Below, one piece after another: positions 40,834-51,891 of a DNA stretch of 64,000 nt. Every line of letters starts with the position of its first letter. The first letter of the stretch is position 1. The stretch is from Aquimarina algicola (lineage in GTDB: Bacteria; Bacteroidota; Bacteroidia; Flavobacteriales; Flavobacteriaceae), in contig NZ_VFWZ01000002.1 in assembly GCF_006443095.1 (NCBI RefSeq), forward strand, positions 682,001 to 746,000. Direction: 5' to 3'. Below the pieces are notes generated by a model. That model did no database searches and was not told where the DNA came from. It saw nothing but the letters and a program-made list of their open reading frames with translations. Position numbers and translations under genes: made by a program.

Positions 40834-42603
40834 ATGAATACTCCGCATCAATTTTATAAAGAACAAATTACATTACATACCTCGGCTGTAAAAAAAGTAA
40901 AAAAACAGTTAGCCCTATCCAGTACAATAAGAATAATTGCTTTTTTGGCTATAATCGCAGGGGTTTATTTTGGGTATCCAAACATTCAAATTATTATCGG
41001 AAGTATTGTAATTGGCGTTGTCGTTTTTATCTATTTGGTATCCCGACATAGTAATCTCACTTATACCAAAAATAAACTAGAAAAACTGATCGAAATTAAT
41101 CAACTTGAACTCGACGTTTTCAAAAACCAAATAAAAGATTTACCCACAGGAAAAGAATTTATAAAAACTGCTCATCCGTTTAGTCATGATATTGACCTTT
41201 TTGGGAGTCATTCTTTCTTTCAATACACAAATCGTACTGCTACACTCGCAGGAAAAATTGAACTTGCCGACCTTTTACAAGCTAATAATTTAGATCATAT
41301 CCCTCAAAAACAACAAGCGATCCAAAACTTGTCTGCAATGCCAGAATGGAGACAAGATTTTAGTGCGATCGCTGCACTAGTAAAAGTAACAACTTCTACA
41401 AATGTCATCAAAAAGTGGTTTAAGAACTACACTCCTTTCGTTCCAAAAATCATGAAATACCTTCCTACTATTTTTTCTGTGATTTCATTGATAATGGTTA
41501 CTTTATTATTTCTGGAAACTATTACTTTCAACATATTTTTACTTTGGCTTTTTGTTGGGTTCGGCATCACCGGAACTCAAATCAAAAAAATCAACGTTTT
41601 ATATCGTGAAGCCAATAAGGTAAAAGATACATTTGATCAATATTACAGACTTGTTGATAAAATAGAAAATACTTCTTTTACAGCTAATATTCTAAAAGAA
41701 AAACAACAATTAATTATTACAGAAAAAGAAAAAGCTTCTCTAATCCTAAAAAAGTTTGCTAGTATTCTTAATGCTTTTGATCAACGCAACAACATGTTAT
41801 TTGGCGTTATAGCTAATGGATTATTACTTTGGGATCTTAAACAATGCTATCGTATCGAAAACTGGATAGCCTCTCATCATAACAAAGTAATGCAATGGTT
41901 TAATGTAATCTCTTTTTTTGATGCTTATAATTCTTTGGCAAATTTTGCTTTTAATCATCCAGACTATATTTACCCAACAATCACATCAGACAACACAATC
42001 ATCAAAGCAGGACAAATTGGGCATCCAATGCTTAATCCGGTAAAAAGAGTAGACAATGATATTTGTATAGAAAAAGACCAGTTTTTTATCATTACCGGGG
42101 CTAATATGGCAGGCAAAAGTACTTTTTTAAGAACTGTTGCTCTACAAATCGTGATGTCAAACATAGGACTGCCTGTATGTGCCAAATCTTGTCAGTATCG
42201 GCCTATAAAACTAATCACAAGTATGCGTACGGCAGATTCGTTAAGTGACGATGCTTCTTACTTTTTTTCAGAGTTAACCCAACTAAAAAAGATTGTAGAA
42301 GCCCTAGATAAAAACGAATATTTTATTATTCTGGACGAAATTTTGAAAGGAACCAACAGTGTTGACAAAGCAGCAGGGTCTCGCAAATTTGTAGAACGAT
42401 TAGTAGCTACAAAAGCTACCGGTATCATTGCCACACATGATCTAAGTCTTTGTGAAATAGCTAACGAATTACCACAGGTGAAAAATCGTTTCTTCGATGC
42501 ACAAATTATTGATGATGAGCTTTATTTTGACTATAAATTTAAAGATGGAATTTGTCAAAATATGAATGCTTCTTTCCTTCTCAAAAAAATGGGGATAGTA
42601 TAA
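40834..42603 (+). CDS. Membrane-anchored MutS-like ATPase
   Basis: 589 residues. Two N-terminal helices (about 28-70) and two more at about 210-245 anchor it to the membrane; a helical core/lever region follows. The C-terminal MutS domain V has Walker A ITGANMAGKSTFLRT (about 420-434), Walker B YFIILDEILKGTNS, and the H-loop IIATHDLSLCEI. Mismatch-recognition domain I is absent. Such MutS-like membrane ATPases are common in Bacteroidota; a role in mismatch repair is not supported. Confidence 0.85.
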   Translation: MNTPHQFYKEQITLHTSAVKKVKKQLALSSTIRIIAFLAIIAGVYFGYPNIQIIIGSIVIGVVVFIYLVSRHSNLTYTKNKLEKLIEINQLELDVFKNQIKDLPTGKEFIKTAHPFSHDIDLFGSHSFFQYTNRTATLAGKIELADLLQANNLDHIPQKQQAIQNLSAMPEWRQDFSAIAALVKVTTSTNVIKKWFKNYTPFVPKIMKYLPTIFSVISLIMVTLLFLETITFNIFLLWLFVGFGITGTQIKKINVLYREANKVKDTFDQYYRLVDKIENTSFTANILKEKQQLIITEKEKASLILKKFASILNAFDQRNNMLFGVIANGLLLWDLKQCYRIENWIASHHNKVMQWFNVISFFDAYNSLANFAFNHPDYIYPTITSDNTIIKAGQIGHPMLNPVKRVDNDICIEKDQFFIITGANMAGKSTFLRTVALQIVMSNIGLPVCAKSCQYRPIKLITSMRTADSLSDDASYFFSELTQLKKIVEALDKNEYFIILDEILKGTNSVDKAAGSRKFVERLVATKATGIIATHDLSLCEIANELPQVKNRFFDAQIIDDELYFDYKFKDGICQNMNASFLLKKMGIV

Positions 42604-42692
42604 GATCGAATTATTAAATCCCTGTTTACGGGGTATTCTTACATTATTTTTTTGTAGATTTTTACAGCATTAAAGTATAAAGCTACAGTAAA

Positions 42693-43181
42693 ATGAAAGA
42701 TATACTAGTTGGATTGATTTGTATTTTAACATGTTTTACATATCATACAAATGCGCAAGACAGTAATAGTAGTGTCGAAGACTACATAAAAGAATCATCT
42801 GTAAAAGAATCTTTTTTAATTATATATGCAAGCAAGGAGTATCATAATGCTCTACAGGTTGCAAAAGAAGCCAACACAAAACTAGACCTTAAAATAGATT
42901 TACGAGGATACTATTTTGATGAAAAAGAAGGATTAGTGACCGATGAGATGTATGATGAAGAAACAAACTGGCCATATATTGGTAGAGGAAGATTTGATAG
43001 CGGAGCATATATAAGTATTGAGTATACTGATTTCTATAACGAGTTCAAAGATGGTTTTTATGTGGTCATGATAGCTAGTGGAGATCGTAAAAATCTAATA
43101 GATCCCCTTAAAAAGGCAAAACAATTTTATAAAGATGCCTATATCAAAGATGCAATGGTTTATGTAGGTTGTATGCATTAA
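42693..43181 (+). CDS. Secreted hypothetical protein
   Basis: 162 residues: signal peptide (KDILVGLICILTCFTYHTNA) and an acidic mature domain (LIIYASKEYHNALQVAKEAN, YYFDEKEGLVTDEMYDEETN, SIEYTDFYNEFKDGFYVVMI). The FYVVMIASGDRKNL segment resembles a SPOR-like beta-strand pattern, but I would not call the domain. Probably periplasmic. Monocistronic by spacing (89 bp from the gene before). Confidence 0.6.
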   Translation: MKDILVGLICILTCFTYHTNAQDSNSSVEDYIKESSVKESFLIIYASKEYHNALQVAKEANTKLDLKIDLRGYYFDEKEGLVTDEMYDEETNWPYIGRGRFDSGAYISIEYTDFYNEFKDGFYVVMIASGDRKNLIDPLKKAKQFYKDAYIKDAMVYVGCMH

Positions 43182-43257
43182 ATCAATTTTATATTCTACT
43201 CCTTTACCCCGTAATAAAACATAACGTAAATACTAAACGCCATAAAGCAAAAATACT

Positions 43258-44007
43258 ATGAGCATATTCAAAAAAATCTTCTCAAACGGAGACAAAAAGC
43301 AAAATACATCAGCAAATCCTCAAGGATTTGACATTACTACCAAAGATGATTGGAAATCATTTGAAGAATTATTTGAACAACATGCCGGACTTTCTTTTGA
43401 AAAACAAATAAATTTTAGTGAAGTAATCGGTTCTGAACCCTGGCAGTTTGATATGGGTACAGGATCAATCTCTTTTGGAGAAAACCTCTCGTTTTCAGTA
43501 CAAATTATAGGTTCTCTCTCTTTCAACGATAACTCTTGGATGTGGGGTTGGGCAAATACCAAAAGTGGAATCCCAGAGCATCTCTTACAAAAATCTAATG
43601 CCCTCAAAAAGTTAGGAGAAGAAAAACAGATCAAAGAACTTATAGAGGCACATTATTCTGTTGACCCCAATTTTGAACATAAAATAGGTATGATTGCCTG
43701 TGGGGTATTCAACGCCAATAGCTACTATTGTGCCAATTATGGGCAAGGAACTTTGGTCGTAATTATTGATGATAAAAGTATCCCAAAAATCAATATGGAT
43801 AATATTGAAAGAGTCATGACAAGTTTTCCTGAATTTATAACAACAATGGATATTAATCATAAATCTGCTTTCAAAAATTATCTGCTTGATAGAGGTTTTC
43901 AAATCAAAGTTGAAGCATCCAAAATCGAAGGACTTAAAAATGCAAAAACGATAACCGCAGACTTCGACACATTAGACAGACTAAAAAACCTAAATGGAAC
44001 TTTATAG
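43258..44007 (+). CDS. DUF6882-like protein
   Basis: 249 residues, cytosolic. A central block (SWMWGWANTKSGIPEHLLQK, LKKLGEEKQIKELIEAHYSV) and IGMIACGVFNANSYYCANYG match the DUF6882 pattern; the role is unknown. The C-terminal third (MTSFPEFITTMDINHKSAFK) resembles an additional helical domain. It is separated by 76 bp from the secreted protein gene. Confidence 0.62.
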   Translation: MSIFKKIFSNGDKKQNTSANPQGFDITTKDDWKSFEELFEQHAGLSFEKQINFSEVIGSEPWQFDMGTGSISFGENLSFSVQIIGSLSFNDNSWMWGWANTKSGIPEHLLQKSNALKKLGEEKQIKELIEAHYSVDPNFEHKIGMIACGVFNANSYYCANYGQGTLVVIIDDKSIPKINMDNIERVMTSFPEFITTMDINHKSAFKNYLLDRGFQIKVEASKIEGLKNAKTITADFDTLDRLKNLNGTL

Positions 44008-44143
44008 CTAGTCTATTTTAACCACTATATAGTTGCGAATATAACGCCACACTCATTAAGAAGGCTCGTTCCCTCATTTACTATTTAAAAAAACATTTTC
44101 AATATTTAGTTTTATCATATAAAAATCAAAAACAATAAAAGAG

Positions 44144-45013
44144 ATGAAACCTACATTCAAAAAAAGATTCAAAAAACTGATATTATGGCTGGTAGCGCTA
44201 TTTATTGCTCTATTTGTATTTAGGTTTATCTATGGATATACTAAAACCCCTGACAACACCTCGAGTCAGGCTCAATTTTTTGAAACCATTTCAAGTCCTA
44301 GAAAAAATTATGCTTCAAAAAAATATGAAGTTAAATCAAATACAGGTGCACAGTCTACCATAAGAGTAGATCAGAAATACGAGAAAATTGCAGAAATAAA
44401 AACAAAATCTTCAACATTTGAAGATGAAGAAAAACTGGCTAGAAAAACCATTGAAGAATTTGATGCTTTAATACAATTCGAACAAAAAAGTGGAAACAAA
44501 GGATATAGAAGGCTAAATCTGGTGATAGGGGTTCCTCCAGAAAATTTCGACAATTTATATCAAAAGCTAACTCAAATTGGTAACATACAAGCCAAACAGA
44601 TTACCAAAAAAGATAAAACAAACGAATACAAAGAACTCAATGCAAAAAAGCAATCTCTGGAAAAAATACGTAACTCTTTAATTGAACTAAAATCAAAAGG
44701 CGGTAAAATAGAAGAGTATATGGATCTAGAGAATAGAATTCTAGAAATCGAACAACAATTACAAGGATTAGGAGTAAGCTTGGGAGATTTTGATGATGAA
44801 AATGAATTCTGTACTGTTCAATTCTCCCTCCTAGAAGGAAAAGAAATCAAAATCGGAACCATGCAGAGAGTAAAAGTAGCTCTAGAATGGACGATAAAAA
44901 TGTATCTCGGTATCATAACGATTTTGTTATTTGTAACCTTATTTGGATATATCTTTTTACTCGCAGTAGACAAATTCAAAATATTAGAACAAATTATAAG
45001 CAGAAAGGAATAA
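44144..45013 (+). CDS. DUF4349 membrane protein
   Basis: 289 residues: one N-terminal membrane helix (about 15-32), a periplasmic region with a coiled coil (KTNEYKELNAKKQSLEKIRN, EYMDLENRILEIEQQLQGLG), and a C-terminal helix (about 250-275). The RLNLVIGVPPENFDNLYQKL segment is the DUF4349 signature. Function unknown; the layout fits an envelope scaffold. It is 3 bp from the DUF1287 gene, so probably co-transcribed. Confidence 0.8.
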   Translation: MKPTFKKRFKKLILWLVALFIALFVFRFIYGYTKTPDNTSSQAQFFETISSPRKNYASKKYEVKSNTGAQSTIRVDQKYEKIAEIKTKSSTFEDEEKLARKTIEEFDALIQFEQKSGNKGYRRLNLVIGVPPENFDNLYQKLTQIGNIQAKQITKKDKTNEYKELNAKKQSLEKIRNSLIELKSKGGKIEEYMDLENRILEIEQQLQGLGVSLGDFDDENEFCTVQFSLLEGKEIKIGTMQRVKVALEWTIKMYLGIITILLFVTLFGYIFLLAVDKFKILEQIISRKE

Positions 45014-45016
45014 AAT

Positions 45017-45622
45017 ATGGCTAGAACCAACATCTTAAAAAATACAATTTGGATATTTTTTATATCTCTGATATCTATCAATATAAGTTTTGCTCAATTA
45101 TCAAATAAAGCAGCAGATCTTTCTGAGGCTGCTTTGGCACTTACCAAACAAAAAGTATCGTATGATCCGAGCTATTTTTCTATAGGTTATCCTAACGGAG
45201 ATGTTCCTGAGGATAAAGGTGTATGTACAGATGTAGTTATACGAGCATACCGGCAAATAGGGATCGACTTACAAAAAGAAGTGCATTTGGATATGAAATC
45301 AAACTTCAGCATCTATCCAAAGATATGGGGGTTAAAAACTACTGATCGAAATATAGATCATAGAAGGGTGCCTAATTTGATGACGTATTTTAAGAGACAA
45401 GGAGCAGAAAAACCTATTAGTCAAAAAGCAAGTGATTATATCCCGGGAGATATTGTGTGTTGGAATCTTGGAGGCGCAATCACTCATATTGGAGTTGTCG
45501 TAAATAAAAAATCAAAAGACAATAAACGCAATTTAATTGTACATAATATTGGTGGAGGGCAAGTTCTTGAAGATTGTCTTTTTAACTTCAAAATTATTGG
45601 TCATTACAGGTTTTTTAAATAA
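45017..45622 (+). CDS. DUF1287 secreted protein (NlpC/P60-like fold)
   Basis: 201 residues: signal peptide (IWIFFISLISINISFAQ) and a DUF1287 domain: GVCTDVVIRAYRQIGIDLQK (Cys at about 75), MKSNFSIYPKIWGLKTTDRN, DYIPGDIVCWNLGG, AITHIGVVVNKKS. The Cys and the His in THIGVV are candidate catalytic residues of a papain-like cell-wall peptidase fold; this is inferred from the fold. The second gene of the DUF4349-DUF1287 pair. Confidence 0.83.
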   Translation: MARTNILKNTIWIFFISLISINISFAQLSNKAADLSEAALALTKQKVSYDPSYFSIGYPNGDVPEDKGVCTDVVIRAYRQIGIDLQKEVHLDMKSNFSIYPKIWGLKTTDRNIDHRRVPNLMTYFKRQGAEKPISQKASDYIPGDIVCWNLGGAITHIGVVVNKKSKDNKRNLIVHNIGGGQVLEDCLFNFKIIGHYRFFK

Positions 45623-45640
45623 AAAATCTAAATATGCCAA

Positions 45641-45680
45641 GCATAAAAAAATTGTGTCTCCACAATTTTTTTATGCCTTT
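45641..45680 (+). terminator. Strong terminator after the DUF1287 gene
   Basis: GCATAAAAAAATTGTG (45641-45656) / CACAATTTTTTTATGC (45661-45676), 16-bp perfect arms with TCTC loop. The following 222 bp to 45902 contain no gene and presumably the kinase promoter. Confidence 0.8.
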
Positions 45681-45902
45681 TAATGTCTTCTCCTATTTGT
45701 TAAAGCTAAAGCATTTTAACATAAGCTTTTACCTTTTTAAGCACAACTTATAATAATTAACTTGTTGTAATTATTTTTCGTTTATACAAAAAAACTTAGT
45801 ACATTTAAGTATAAAACATATTAAAAGTAAACTTAGTTCAGTCAGAATTATAGCTATTTGCCCCCATTATAAATTTAAGTATCAACGTTATTTAGTTGCA
45901 AA

Positions 45903-48900
45903 ATGACTATTACAAAAAAAACTGAACTAGCCTCGATGAAGGTTAACTTTCATTTTCCTATTATTGCTATTGGTAGCTCAGCCGGGGGGCTTAGAGCATT
46001 AGAAACTTTTTTTGAACATTGCCCGTCGAATACAGGATTTGCATTTGTAGTGATCCAACATTTATCACCAGATTATAAAAGTTTGATGCCTGAATTATTA
46101 TCCAGGCATACAGATATGGTTGTAAAAGAAGCGATCCAAAACGAAAAGATACAACCAAATCATGTATATTTAATCCCCGGTGACAAAAACATAGTAATAC
46201 ACGATAAATGTTTACAACTGACCCAAAGAGCACCTTTACATCAAGTCAACTTTTCTGTTGATACCTTTTTTAAATCTTTATCATTAGAAAAAAAAGAAAA
46301 GTCTATTTGTTGTATCCTATCCGGTACTGGATCAGATGGTACAAAAGGAGCCAAATCAATAAAAGAAATGGGAGGAGCCGTTTTTGTTCAAAGCCCTGAT
46401 GATGCAAAATTTGATGGGATGCCAAATAGTGTAATATCGCAAGGGTTAGCCGATTTTATTCTTCCTGTTGAAGAAATCCCAAAAGAACTGATTCACTTTA
46501 TAAAACATGATCAATTAAATATTAATGCTTTACAAGGTGACCCCAAAGACACACAAGCCTTAAAAAATATTCTGCAAATCATACATGACGCTACAGAACT
46601 TAATTTTCTTCATTACAAAAAACCAACACTATTTCGAAGGACAATCAAGAGAATGAATATTTGTAAACAAAGAACGTTTACAGCCTATATTAATTACCTT
46701 AAAGAAGATCCGGACGAAAAATTTTTATTAGCCAAAGAATTCTTAATCGGAGTCACTAAATTTTTCAGAGATCAAAAAGCTTTTGATGAATTAAGAGAAA
46801 AAGTTATTCCACAAATTGTAGATGCCAAACATAAAAGCGGAGAATCTATAAAAGTATGGGTAGTTGCTTGCTCTACAGGAGAAGAACCTTACTCTCTAGC
46901 CATACTGATCGAAGAATATTTATCTAAAACTCAAAAAGAGGTAGATTACAAAATATTTGCTACAGATATTAATGACGAAGCAATACATTTTGCGTCAAAA
47001 GGATTCTACAAAAAAAATATAATTGCAGAAATGCCCAAATCTTTCTTAGACAAATATTTTATAGAAAAAGAAAAAGGGTATCAAATTAATGCTGTCATAA
47101 GGCACAAAATTATATTCTCAAAACATGATATATTGCAAAATCCACCCTTTGGCAAAATAGATTTGGTTTCTTGTAGAAACATGCTCATCTATATGGAAAA
47201 TGATATACAACTCAAAGCGCTTAATAGTATTCATTTTTCTCTTAATCAATATGGGTACTTATTTTTAGGAAGCTCAGAAAGTGTTTCTTTTTTAGAAGAA
47301 AACTTAGAAGAAATCAGCTCTAAGTGGAAAATATATAAAAATATAAAAGTCAATAGATTATTACCAGATCATAATAATGAGGTGGTAAGGGTACGCAGAA
47401 AAAAAGATTCCTCTATAAGGATAAACCGAAAAAAAGATAAAACTTTTCAAACTGCAATTAAGGCGATCAACAGCATGTTGATAGAAGAATTAGACTTGGT
47501 ATTTGCATGTATTGACGAGCATTTTGAAATCATTCAGGCATCAGGAAAACTTAAGGATTTTATCGCTATCCCAGAAGAAGGGTTTACCAATAATCTGATA
47601 AAAATGTTACCGGATGAATTGTCTATACCAATAACTACTTTGATCAGAAAACTTAACAATGGTGAAGAAAAAAAGGCGACCCGTAATGTTAAGTGGCTTA
47701 TAGAAAACATATTAAAAGAGATTAAACTAACGGTAAAAGAAATTAAGTTAGGCAATGATCTAGCAGAGAGTAGTACCGTATATATTGTTTTATTTCAAGT
47801 TCAGGAAAGCATAGAGGTTACGCACACGCAAGATCCATTATATTCTTCAGAATTTGATCAAAACTCAAGAGTAGAAGAACTAAAAGAAGCGCTAAACGAA
47901 ACAAGAGAGAATCTACAATCTACCATAGAAGAGTTAGAAACGACTAATGAAGAAATGCAAGCTACTAATGAAGAGCTTATTGCATCTAATGAAGAGTTAC
48001 AAAGTACTAATGAAGAATTACAATCTCTAAACGAAGAATTACATACCGTTAATACAGAATTACAACAAAAAAATATTCAACTTCTAGAATCTAATTCTGA
48101 TATAGAAAATCTAATTAAGAATGTAAACATAGGAACTGTATTTCTGGACAGAACCTTTAATATTAGAAAATTTACTCCGGCTATACGACAGCATTTTCAG
48201 CTTAGAGTAGAGGACATTGGCAGACCTATCAGTCATTTTTCGGGTACTTTAGGTGGCCAGGATTTGATGAAGCTTTCTGCCAGAGTTATCGACACACTGC
48301 AATCTTATAAACAAGAAGTACAAAATACAGAAGGAGTCTGGTTTTTAATGCAAATTTTTCCTTATTTGAATCAAGAACATGTGATCAAGGGAGTCGTTAT
48401 CAATTTTATCAATATAGATGATACCAAAGCCGCCTTGCAAGAAACAGCAAAGCTCAATACATTTCTATCGCGAGTTATAGACACCAATCCCGGTATTATC
48501 TATATATACGACCTTATCGAAAAAAGAAATGTTTATGCCAGTGACAATGTTGCAAAAATAGCAGGATATACAGAAGAAGAAATCAAAGGATTAAAATCAA
48601 GCTTATTAGACATTTTAATTCATCCAGAAGACATTGAGCGTATTGGTGAACATCATCAAAAGATGAAATATCTTAAAGATGGCGAAGTACTATCTCTAGA
48701 ATATCGCCTAATACATAAAGACACAAAAAAACCAATTTGGATTTTGTCTACCGACAAAGTAAATGAACGTAATACAAAAGGAGAAGTTGTATCGATATTA
48801 GGAGTATCACAAGATATCAGCCAAACAAAAGATCTTGAAGATATGCTTAGAATAAGTGAATCAAGATTACAATTAGCGATTAAAGGAAATCGTGCTGCCA

Positions 48901-49958
48901 TTTGGGAATGGAGCGATTTTTCTCTAGATAAAGCATGGTGGTCAGATGAGTTTTACAAACTATTAGGATATTCTTCTAGAGATCTTAAACATGAGTTTAC
49001 TTCATTTTTAAACCTCATTCACGAAGATCAAATTAGTCATTTTAAAAACGATGTCGAGAAGCATATTAATGAACTTACTGATTTTGAAGACGAAATACGA
49101 ATTAAAACAAAAAGAAATGGTTACAAATGGTTTAGGGTAAATGCCAAGGCACAAAAAACAACCGGATGCAAAATTAAAATTGTGGGTACTTTAGCAGATA
49201 TTAATTACAAAAAAGAGGCAGAAAACAGAATGAAAGACCTTAATGTAGAACTAGAACGTTTTGCCTATCTTGCCAGCCATGACCTCAAAGAACCGCTAAG
49301 AACCATATCAAGTTTTACGAAACTCTTTAAAGACGAATACCACGAAAATTTTGACGCAACTGCCATTCAGTATCTCGATTTTATAGAAAAAGCATCTGCC
49401 AGAATGATCGTATTGACAAATGACTTGTTACAATATTCGCAATTAGACAACAAATCCCTAAAATTTGAAACTGTAAGGCTGAATGAAATACTCAAAGAGA
49501 TTGTACAGGATTTACAAAAGCCCATCGAAGATAATTATGCAACAATAACCATTGATGTACTACCTTCAATTTTTTGTGATAAGATTCAGATCAGACAACT
49601 GTTCCAAAATCTTATTTCTAACAGTATAAAATATCGTAAAAAAGAAGTGAATCCTAGAATAGAAATTGGTTGTGAAGAAAAAAGCGATCATCTTCAGTTT
49701 TATGTAAAAGACAACGGAATCGGTATTAATGCCAAATACCATGCAAAGATTTTTGAAGTTTTTAAGAGATTACACAGTCAAGACGAATATGAAGGAACAG
49801 GAATCGGATTGGCTAATTGCAAACGGATCATAGATAATCACAAAGGTAAAATATGGTTGCAATCCTCTTTAGAAAAAGGGGCTGTTTTTTACTTTTCAAT
49901 ACCAAAAATAGAATCCCATAAAAAAGATGAAAAAGATAAACTGTATACTGCTAGTTGA
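45903..49958 (+). CDS. CheB-CheR-PAS hybrid histidine kinase
   Basis: 1351 residues. Order: CheB methylesterase (active-site S26 in GSSAGG, H in IQHLSPDY, D in [11 protein letters not shown]); CheR methyltransferase ([53 protein letters not shown]); an N/E/L-rich coiled coil ([20 protein letters not shown]); at least three PAS modules; HisKA with H in [16 protein letters not shown]; HATPase with [12 protein letters not shown] and [14 protein letters not shown]. No receiver domain inside. No chemotaxis operon is nearby, so the CheB/R part probably tunes the kinase or other receptors. The next gene overlaps by 32 bp and supplies the receiver. Confidence 0.93.
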   Translation: MTITKKTELASMKVNFHFPIIAIGSSAGGLRALETFFEHCPSNTGFAFVVIQHLSPDYKSLMPELLSRHTDMVVKEAIQNEKIQPNHVYLIPGDKNIVIHDKCLQLTQRAPLHQVNFSVDTFFKSLSLEKKEKSICCILSGTGSDGTKGAKSIKEMGGAVFVQSPDDAKFDGMPNSVISQGLADFILPVEEIPKELIHFIKHDQLNINALQGDPKDTQALKNILQIIHDATELNFLHYKKPTLFRRTIKRMNICKQRTFTAYINYLKEDPDEKFLLAKEFLIGVTKFFRDQKAFDELREKVIPQIVDAKHKSGESIKVWVVACSTGEEPYSLAILIEEYLSKTQKEVDYKIFATDINDEAIHFASKGFYKKNIIAEMPKSFLDKYFIEKEKGYQINAVIRHKIIFSKHDILQNPPFGKIDLVSCRNMLIYMENDIQLKALNSIHFSLNQYGYLFLGSSESVSFLEENLEEISSKWKIYKNIKVNRLLPDHNNEVVRVRRKKDSSIRINRKKDKTFQTAIKAINSMLIEELDLVFACIDEHFEIIQASGKLKDFIAIPEEGFTNNLIKMLPDELSIPITTLIRKLNNGEEKKATRNVKWLIENILKEIKLTVKEIKLGNDLAESSTVYIVLFQVQESIEVTHTQDPLYSSEFDQNSRVEELKEALNETRENLQSTIEELETTNEEMQATNEELIASNEELQSTNEELQSLNEELHTVNTELQQKNIQLLESNSDIENLIKNVNIGTVFLDRTFNIRKFTPAIRQHFQLRVEDIGRPISHFSGTLGGQDLMKLSARVIDTLQSYKQEVQNTEGVWFLMQIFPYLNQEHVIKGVVINFINIDDTKAALQETAKLNTFLSRVIDTNPGIIYIYDLIEKRNVYASDNVAKIAGYTEEEIKGLKSSLLDILIHPEDIERIGEHHQKMKYLKDGEVLSLEYRLIHKDTKKPIWILSTDKVNERNTKGEVVSILGVSQDISQTKDLEDMLRISESRLQLAIKGNRAAIWEWSDFSLDKAWWSDEFYKLLGYSSRDLKHEFTSFLNLIHEDQISHFKNDVEKHINELTDFEDEIRIKTKRNGYKWFRVNAKAQKTTGCKIKIVGTLADINYKKEAENRMKDLNVELERFAYLASHDLKEPLRTISSFTKLFKDEYHENFDATAIQYLDFIEKASARMIVLTNDLLQYSQLDNKSLKFETVRLNEILKEIVQDLQKPIEDNYATITIDVLPSIFCDKIQIRQLFQNLISNSIKYRKKEVNPRIEIGCEEKSDHLQFYVKDNGIGINAKYHAKIFEVFKRLHSQDEYEGTGIGLANCKRIIDNHKGKIWLQSSLEKGAVFYFSIPKIESHKKDEKDKLYTAS

Positions 49959-50382
49959 TGATAGTATTTCTACAAATTTTTATAATAGGAAATTAATAGA
50001 AGTTTGTGGGGTTGCAAATCAAGTACACGAAGTTCATAATGGACTCGAAGCACTGGACTATCTGAAAAAAAGAGGCAATTTTAAATCCTCTTCAAAAAAT
50101 AAGTATCCAAGGCCCAACCTGATATTTTTGGATATCAACATGCCCAAAATGGATGGCTTTGAGTTTTTGCATGAATATGAAAAACTAAATGAGAACCAAA
50201 AATCAGATATCCTGATTGCTTTTTTGACCACTTCTAATTGGGAAAAAGACAAAATAAAAGCATTTGAAAATGATAATTTGATTTACGACTTTATCGAAAA
50301 GCCATTACAAAAAGAAACACTGTTAAGCATTTACAATTATTATATTAGTGAGCCCAAATATGCAGAGTACTGTGTAGAATAA
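49927..50382 (+). CDS. Single-domain response regulator
   Basis: 151 residues, a lone receiver: acidic pair in [12 protein letters not shown], phospho-acceptor Asp in LIFLDINMPKMDGFEF, T in AFLTTSNWEKDK, and K in DFIEKPLQKETL. The family of Rcp1-like receivers often pairs with PAS kinases. Its start lies inside the kinase gene (32-bp overlap), so it is the obvious cognate partner. No output domain; it must act through another protein. Confidence 0.92.
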   Translation: MKKINCILLVDDSISTNFYNRKLIEVCGVANQVHEVHNGLEALDYLKKRGNFKSSSKNKYPRPNLIFLDINMPKMDGFEFLHEYEKLNENQKSDILIAFLTTSNWEKDKIKAFENDNLIYDFIEKPLQKETLLSIYNYYISEPKYAEYCVE

Positions 50383-50402
50383 TATATAGACGAAATCAAC
50401 AA

Positions 50403-50864
50403 TCAACTATCTATTGTGATGCCTTTATTTCTAAAACTGGCCAGCTTATCTACCATACTCCAGGTATTTTTAAAATCATTGGTAGAATGGTTCGCTTTTG
50501 TATATTTTTTAATCCAGTAGAGATAATCCAAGATTACATCTTCAAATTTGATTTGAATAAGTTTGTCGTTATCTAACCTTCCCATACGCCATTCTACAAA
50601 TCTTCTTTGTTCAAGTTGATCATCGATAAAGTAGTTAATAATAGTATGCCTGGAATCTTTTTCTAATTGTTTGAGCAACTGTTTTACCTCATCAGGATGG
50701 CCTTCTATATACTGTAAGAAATACTGTTGTCTATAGTAAATAAATCCTGTAATTTGATGAATTTGATTGGCTTTTCTAGCAATATCGACCAAATCGATAA
50801 TACTTTCGTTGGTAAAAGAGATGTTTTCTTTGCTGATATAAATGGCACAAGAAAGTTTTGACAT
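50403..50864 (-). CDS. BLUF-domain blue-light photoreceptor
   Basis: 153 residues. The BLUF fold is clear: AIYISKEN with Tyr9, ARKANQIHQITGFIYY with Asn33, and YFLQYIEGHPDEV with Gln51, the Tyr-Gln-Asn set needed for FAD photochemistry, plus FVEWRMGRLD in the region of the usual Trp/Met. The C-terminal about 50 residues form a helical extension (YLYWIKKYTKANHS). There is no fused output domain. Convergent with the response regulator, 20 bp apart, which raises but does not prove a light-signalling link. Confidence 0.82.
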   Translation of the reverse strand: MSKLSCAIYISKENISFTNESIIDLVDIARKANQIHQITGFIYYRQQYFLQYIEGHPDEVKQLLKQLEKDSRHTIINYFIDDQLEQRRFVEWRMGRLDNDKLIQIKFEDVILDYLYWIKKYTKANHSTNDFKNTWSMVDKLASFRNKGITIDS

Positions 50865-50946
50865 TTGTTTGCGTGATTCTGATTAAAACGTAACAACAAA
50901 TTATAAAATTTTCATAAAAACGACAAGCTATTACAGATAAAAAACA

Positions 50947-51138
50947 TTAGTGCGATGTTGATGCTACAGAACTACCATTGGCTATATCTTCGTCTGCAAA
51001 ATCTGCAGCAGCTTTTATGGTATATTCATCCAGTGGTGTTACGAGCAGAGGCAACATTAACGCAACCCCGTTGAATGCAAATCCATCTGTAAAACCACTA
51101 CTTTTTGTACCCCAAACGGCTCTAGATCGTGCAGTCAC
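50947..51138 (-). pseudogene. Possible 63-residue fragment, GTG start
   Basis: A frame of 63 codons from GTG at 51138 (TARSRAVWGTKSSGFTDGFA onward), open only a few codons further upstream. Composition (A, S, G, T, V rich) differs from the very AT-rich surroundings and it has no promoter or recognisable domain. It may be the tail of a lost surface protein or chance. The interval 50865-51254 otherwise holds nothing I can assign. Confidence 0.22.
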
Positions 51139-51254
51139 TCTAATAATTACTTAACCACAAACCAAGGACAACAATTATAGGCATAAGCAGCAATGCAAAA
51201 ACTATACATACTTTTTAATAGCTTTTAAAAATAAATGCATTAAACTCAAAAGTC

Positions 51255-51779
51255 CTATTCATAATAGGTTATCGTTTTATCTTTTCTTTTTACTCGTTTT
51301 TTAAGAGTACCTATACATACAAAGAGTATAAATATCATAAGTACAACTGACTTAATCGACTTTATAATTTTTATCTCTCTTATATCTTCTTTTGTAGGCA
51401 GATATATTGCATTTATTCTATCATTACACGATTTTGTGGTATCATAGATGATATCAATAACATCTCCTTCCTTTTTTGTTGTTCCTATAATGGTCAAATA
51501 CGGTATTATAATTACATTATAAGCCTTACAGCTTAATGCTTTCTTATATTGATACTCAACACCAAACAATACTTTATTAGGTTGTGTTCTTGATCCATAT
51601 ATCTCATTTACAAATACAATTTCTGCTTTGGTTTTATGATATTTTTTTGGATCGATTCCCATTTCTTGCAGTTCTTTTTCTGCCATGTACTTCTGAGGTT
51701 TAACGATAAAAAATATATCATTCAACACAAAAAAATAAAATATAAAACATGCTCCTATAAGAGTAAAAACCTTTTTCAT
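51255..51779 (-). CDS. Two-helix membrane protein, DUF3592-like topology
   Basis: 174 residues: N-terminal helix (VFTLIGACFIFYFFVLNDIF), a periplasmic-type beta domain (AEIVFVNEIYGSRTQPNKVL, VEYQYKKALSCKAYNVIIIP, GDVIDIIYDTTKSCNDRINA) and a C-terminal helix (SVVLMIFILFVCIGTL) with a basic end. The layout resembles DUF3592 proteins, but the match is weak. Function unknown. Confidence 0.6.
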   Translation of the reverse strand: MKKVFTLIGACFIFYFFVLNDIFFIVKPQKYMAEKELQEMGIDPKKYHKTKAEIVFVNEIYGSRTQPNKVLFGVEYQYKKALSCKAYNVIIIPYLTIIGTTKKEGDVIDIIYDTTKSCNDRINAIYLPTKEDIREIKIIKSIKSVVLMIFILFVCIGTLKKRVKRKDKTITYYE

Positions 51780-51891
51780 TCTTTATTTCTATCCCCTATT
51801 TATTTAGAAACAACTATTCATGTAAAAAAATATGAATCTCTTTAGATTAAACTTAAAAACACTTTTCAATATTATCTCATATTCAATCCTA

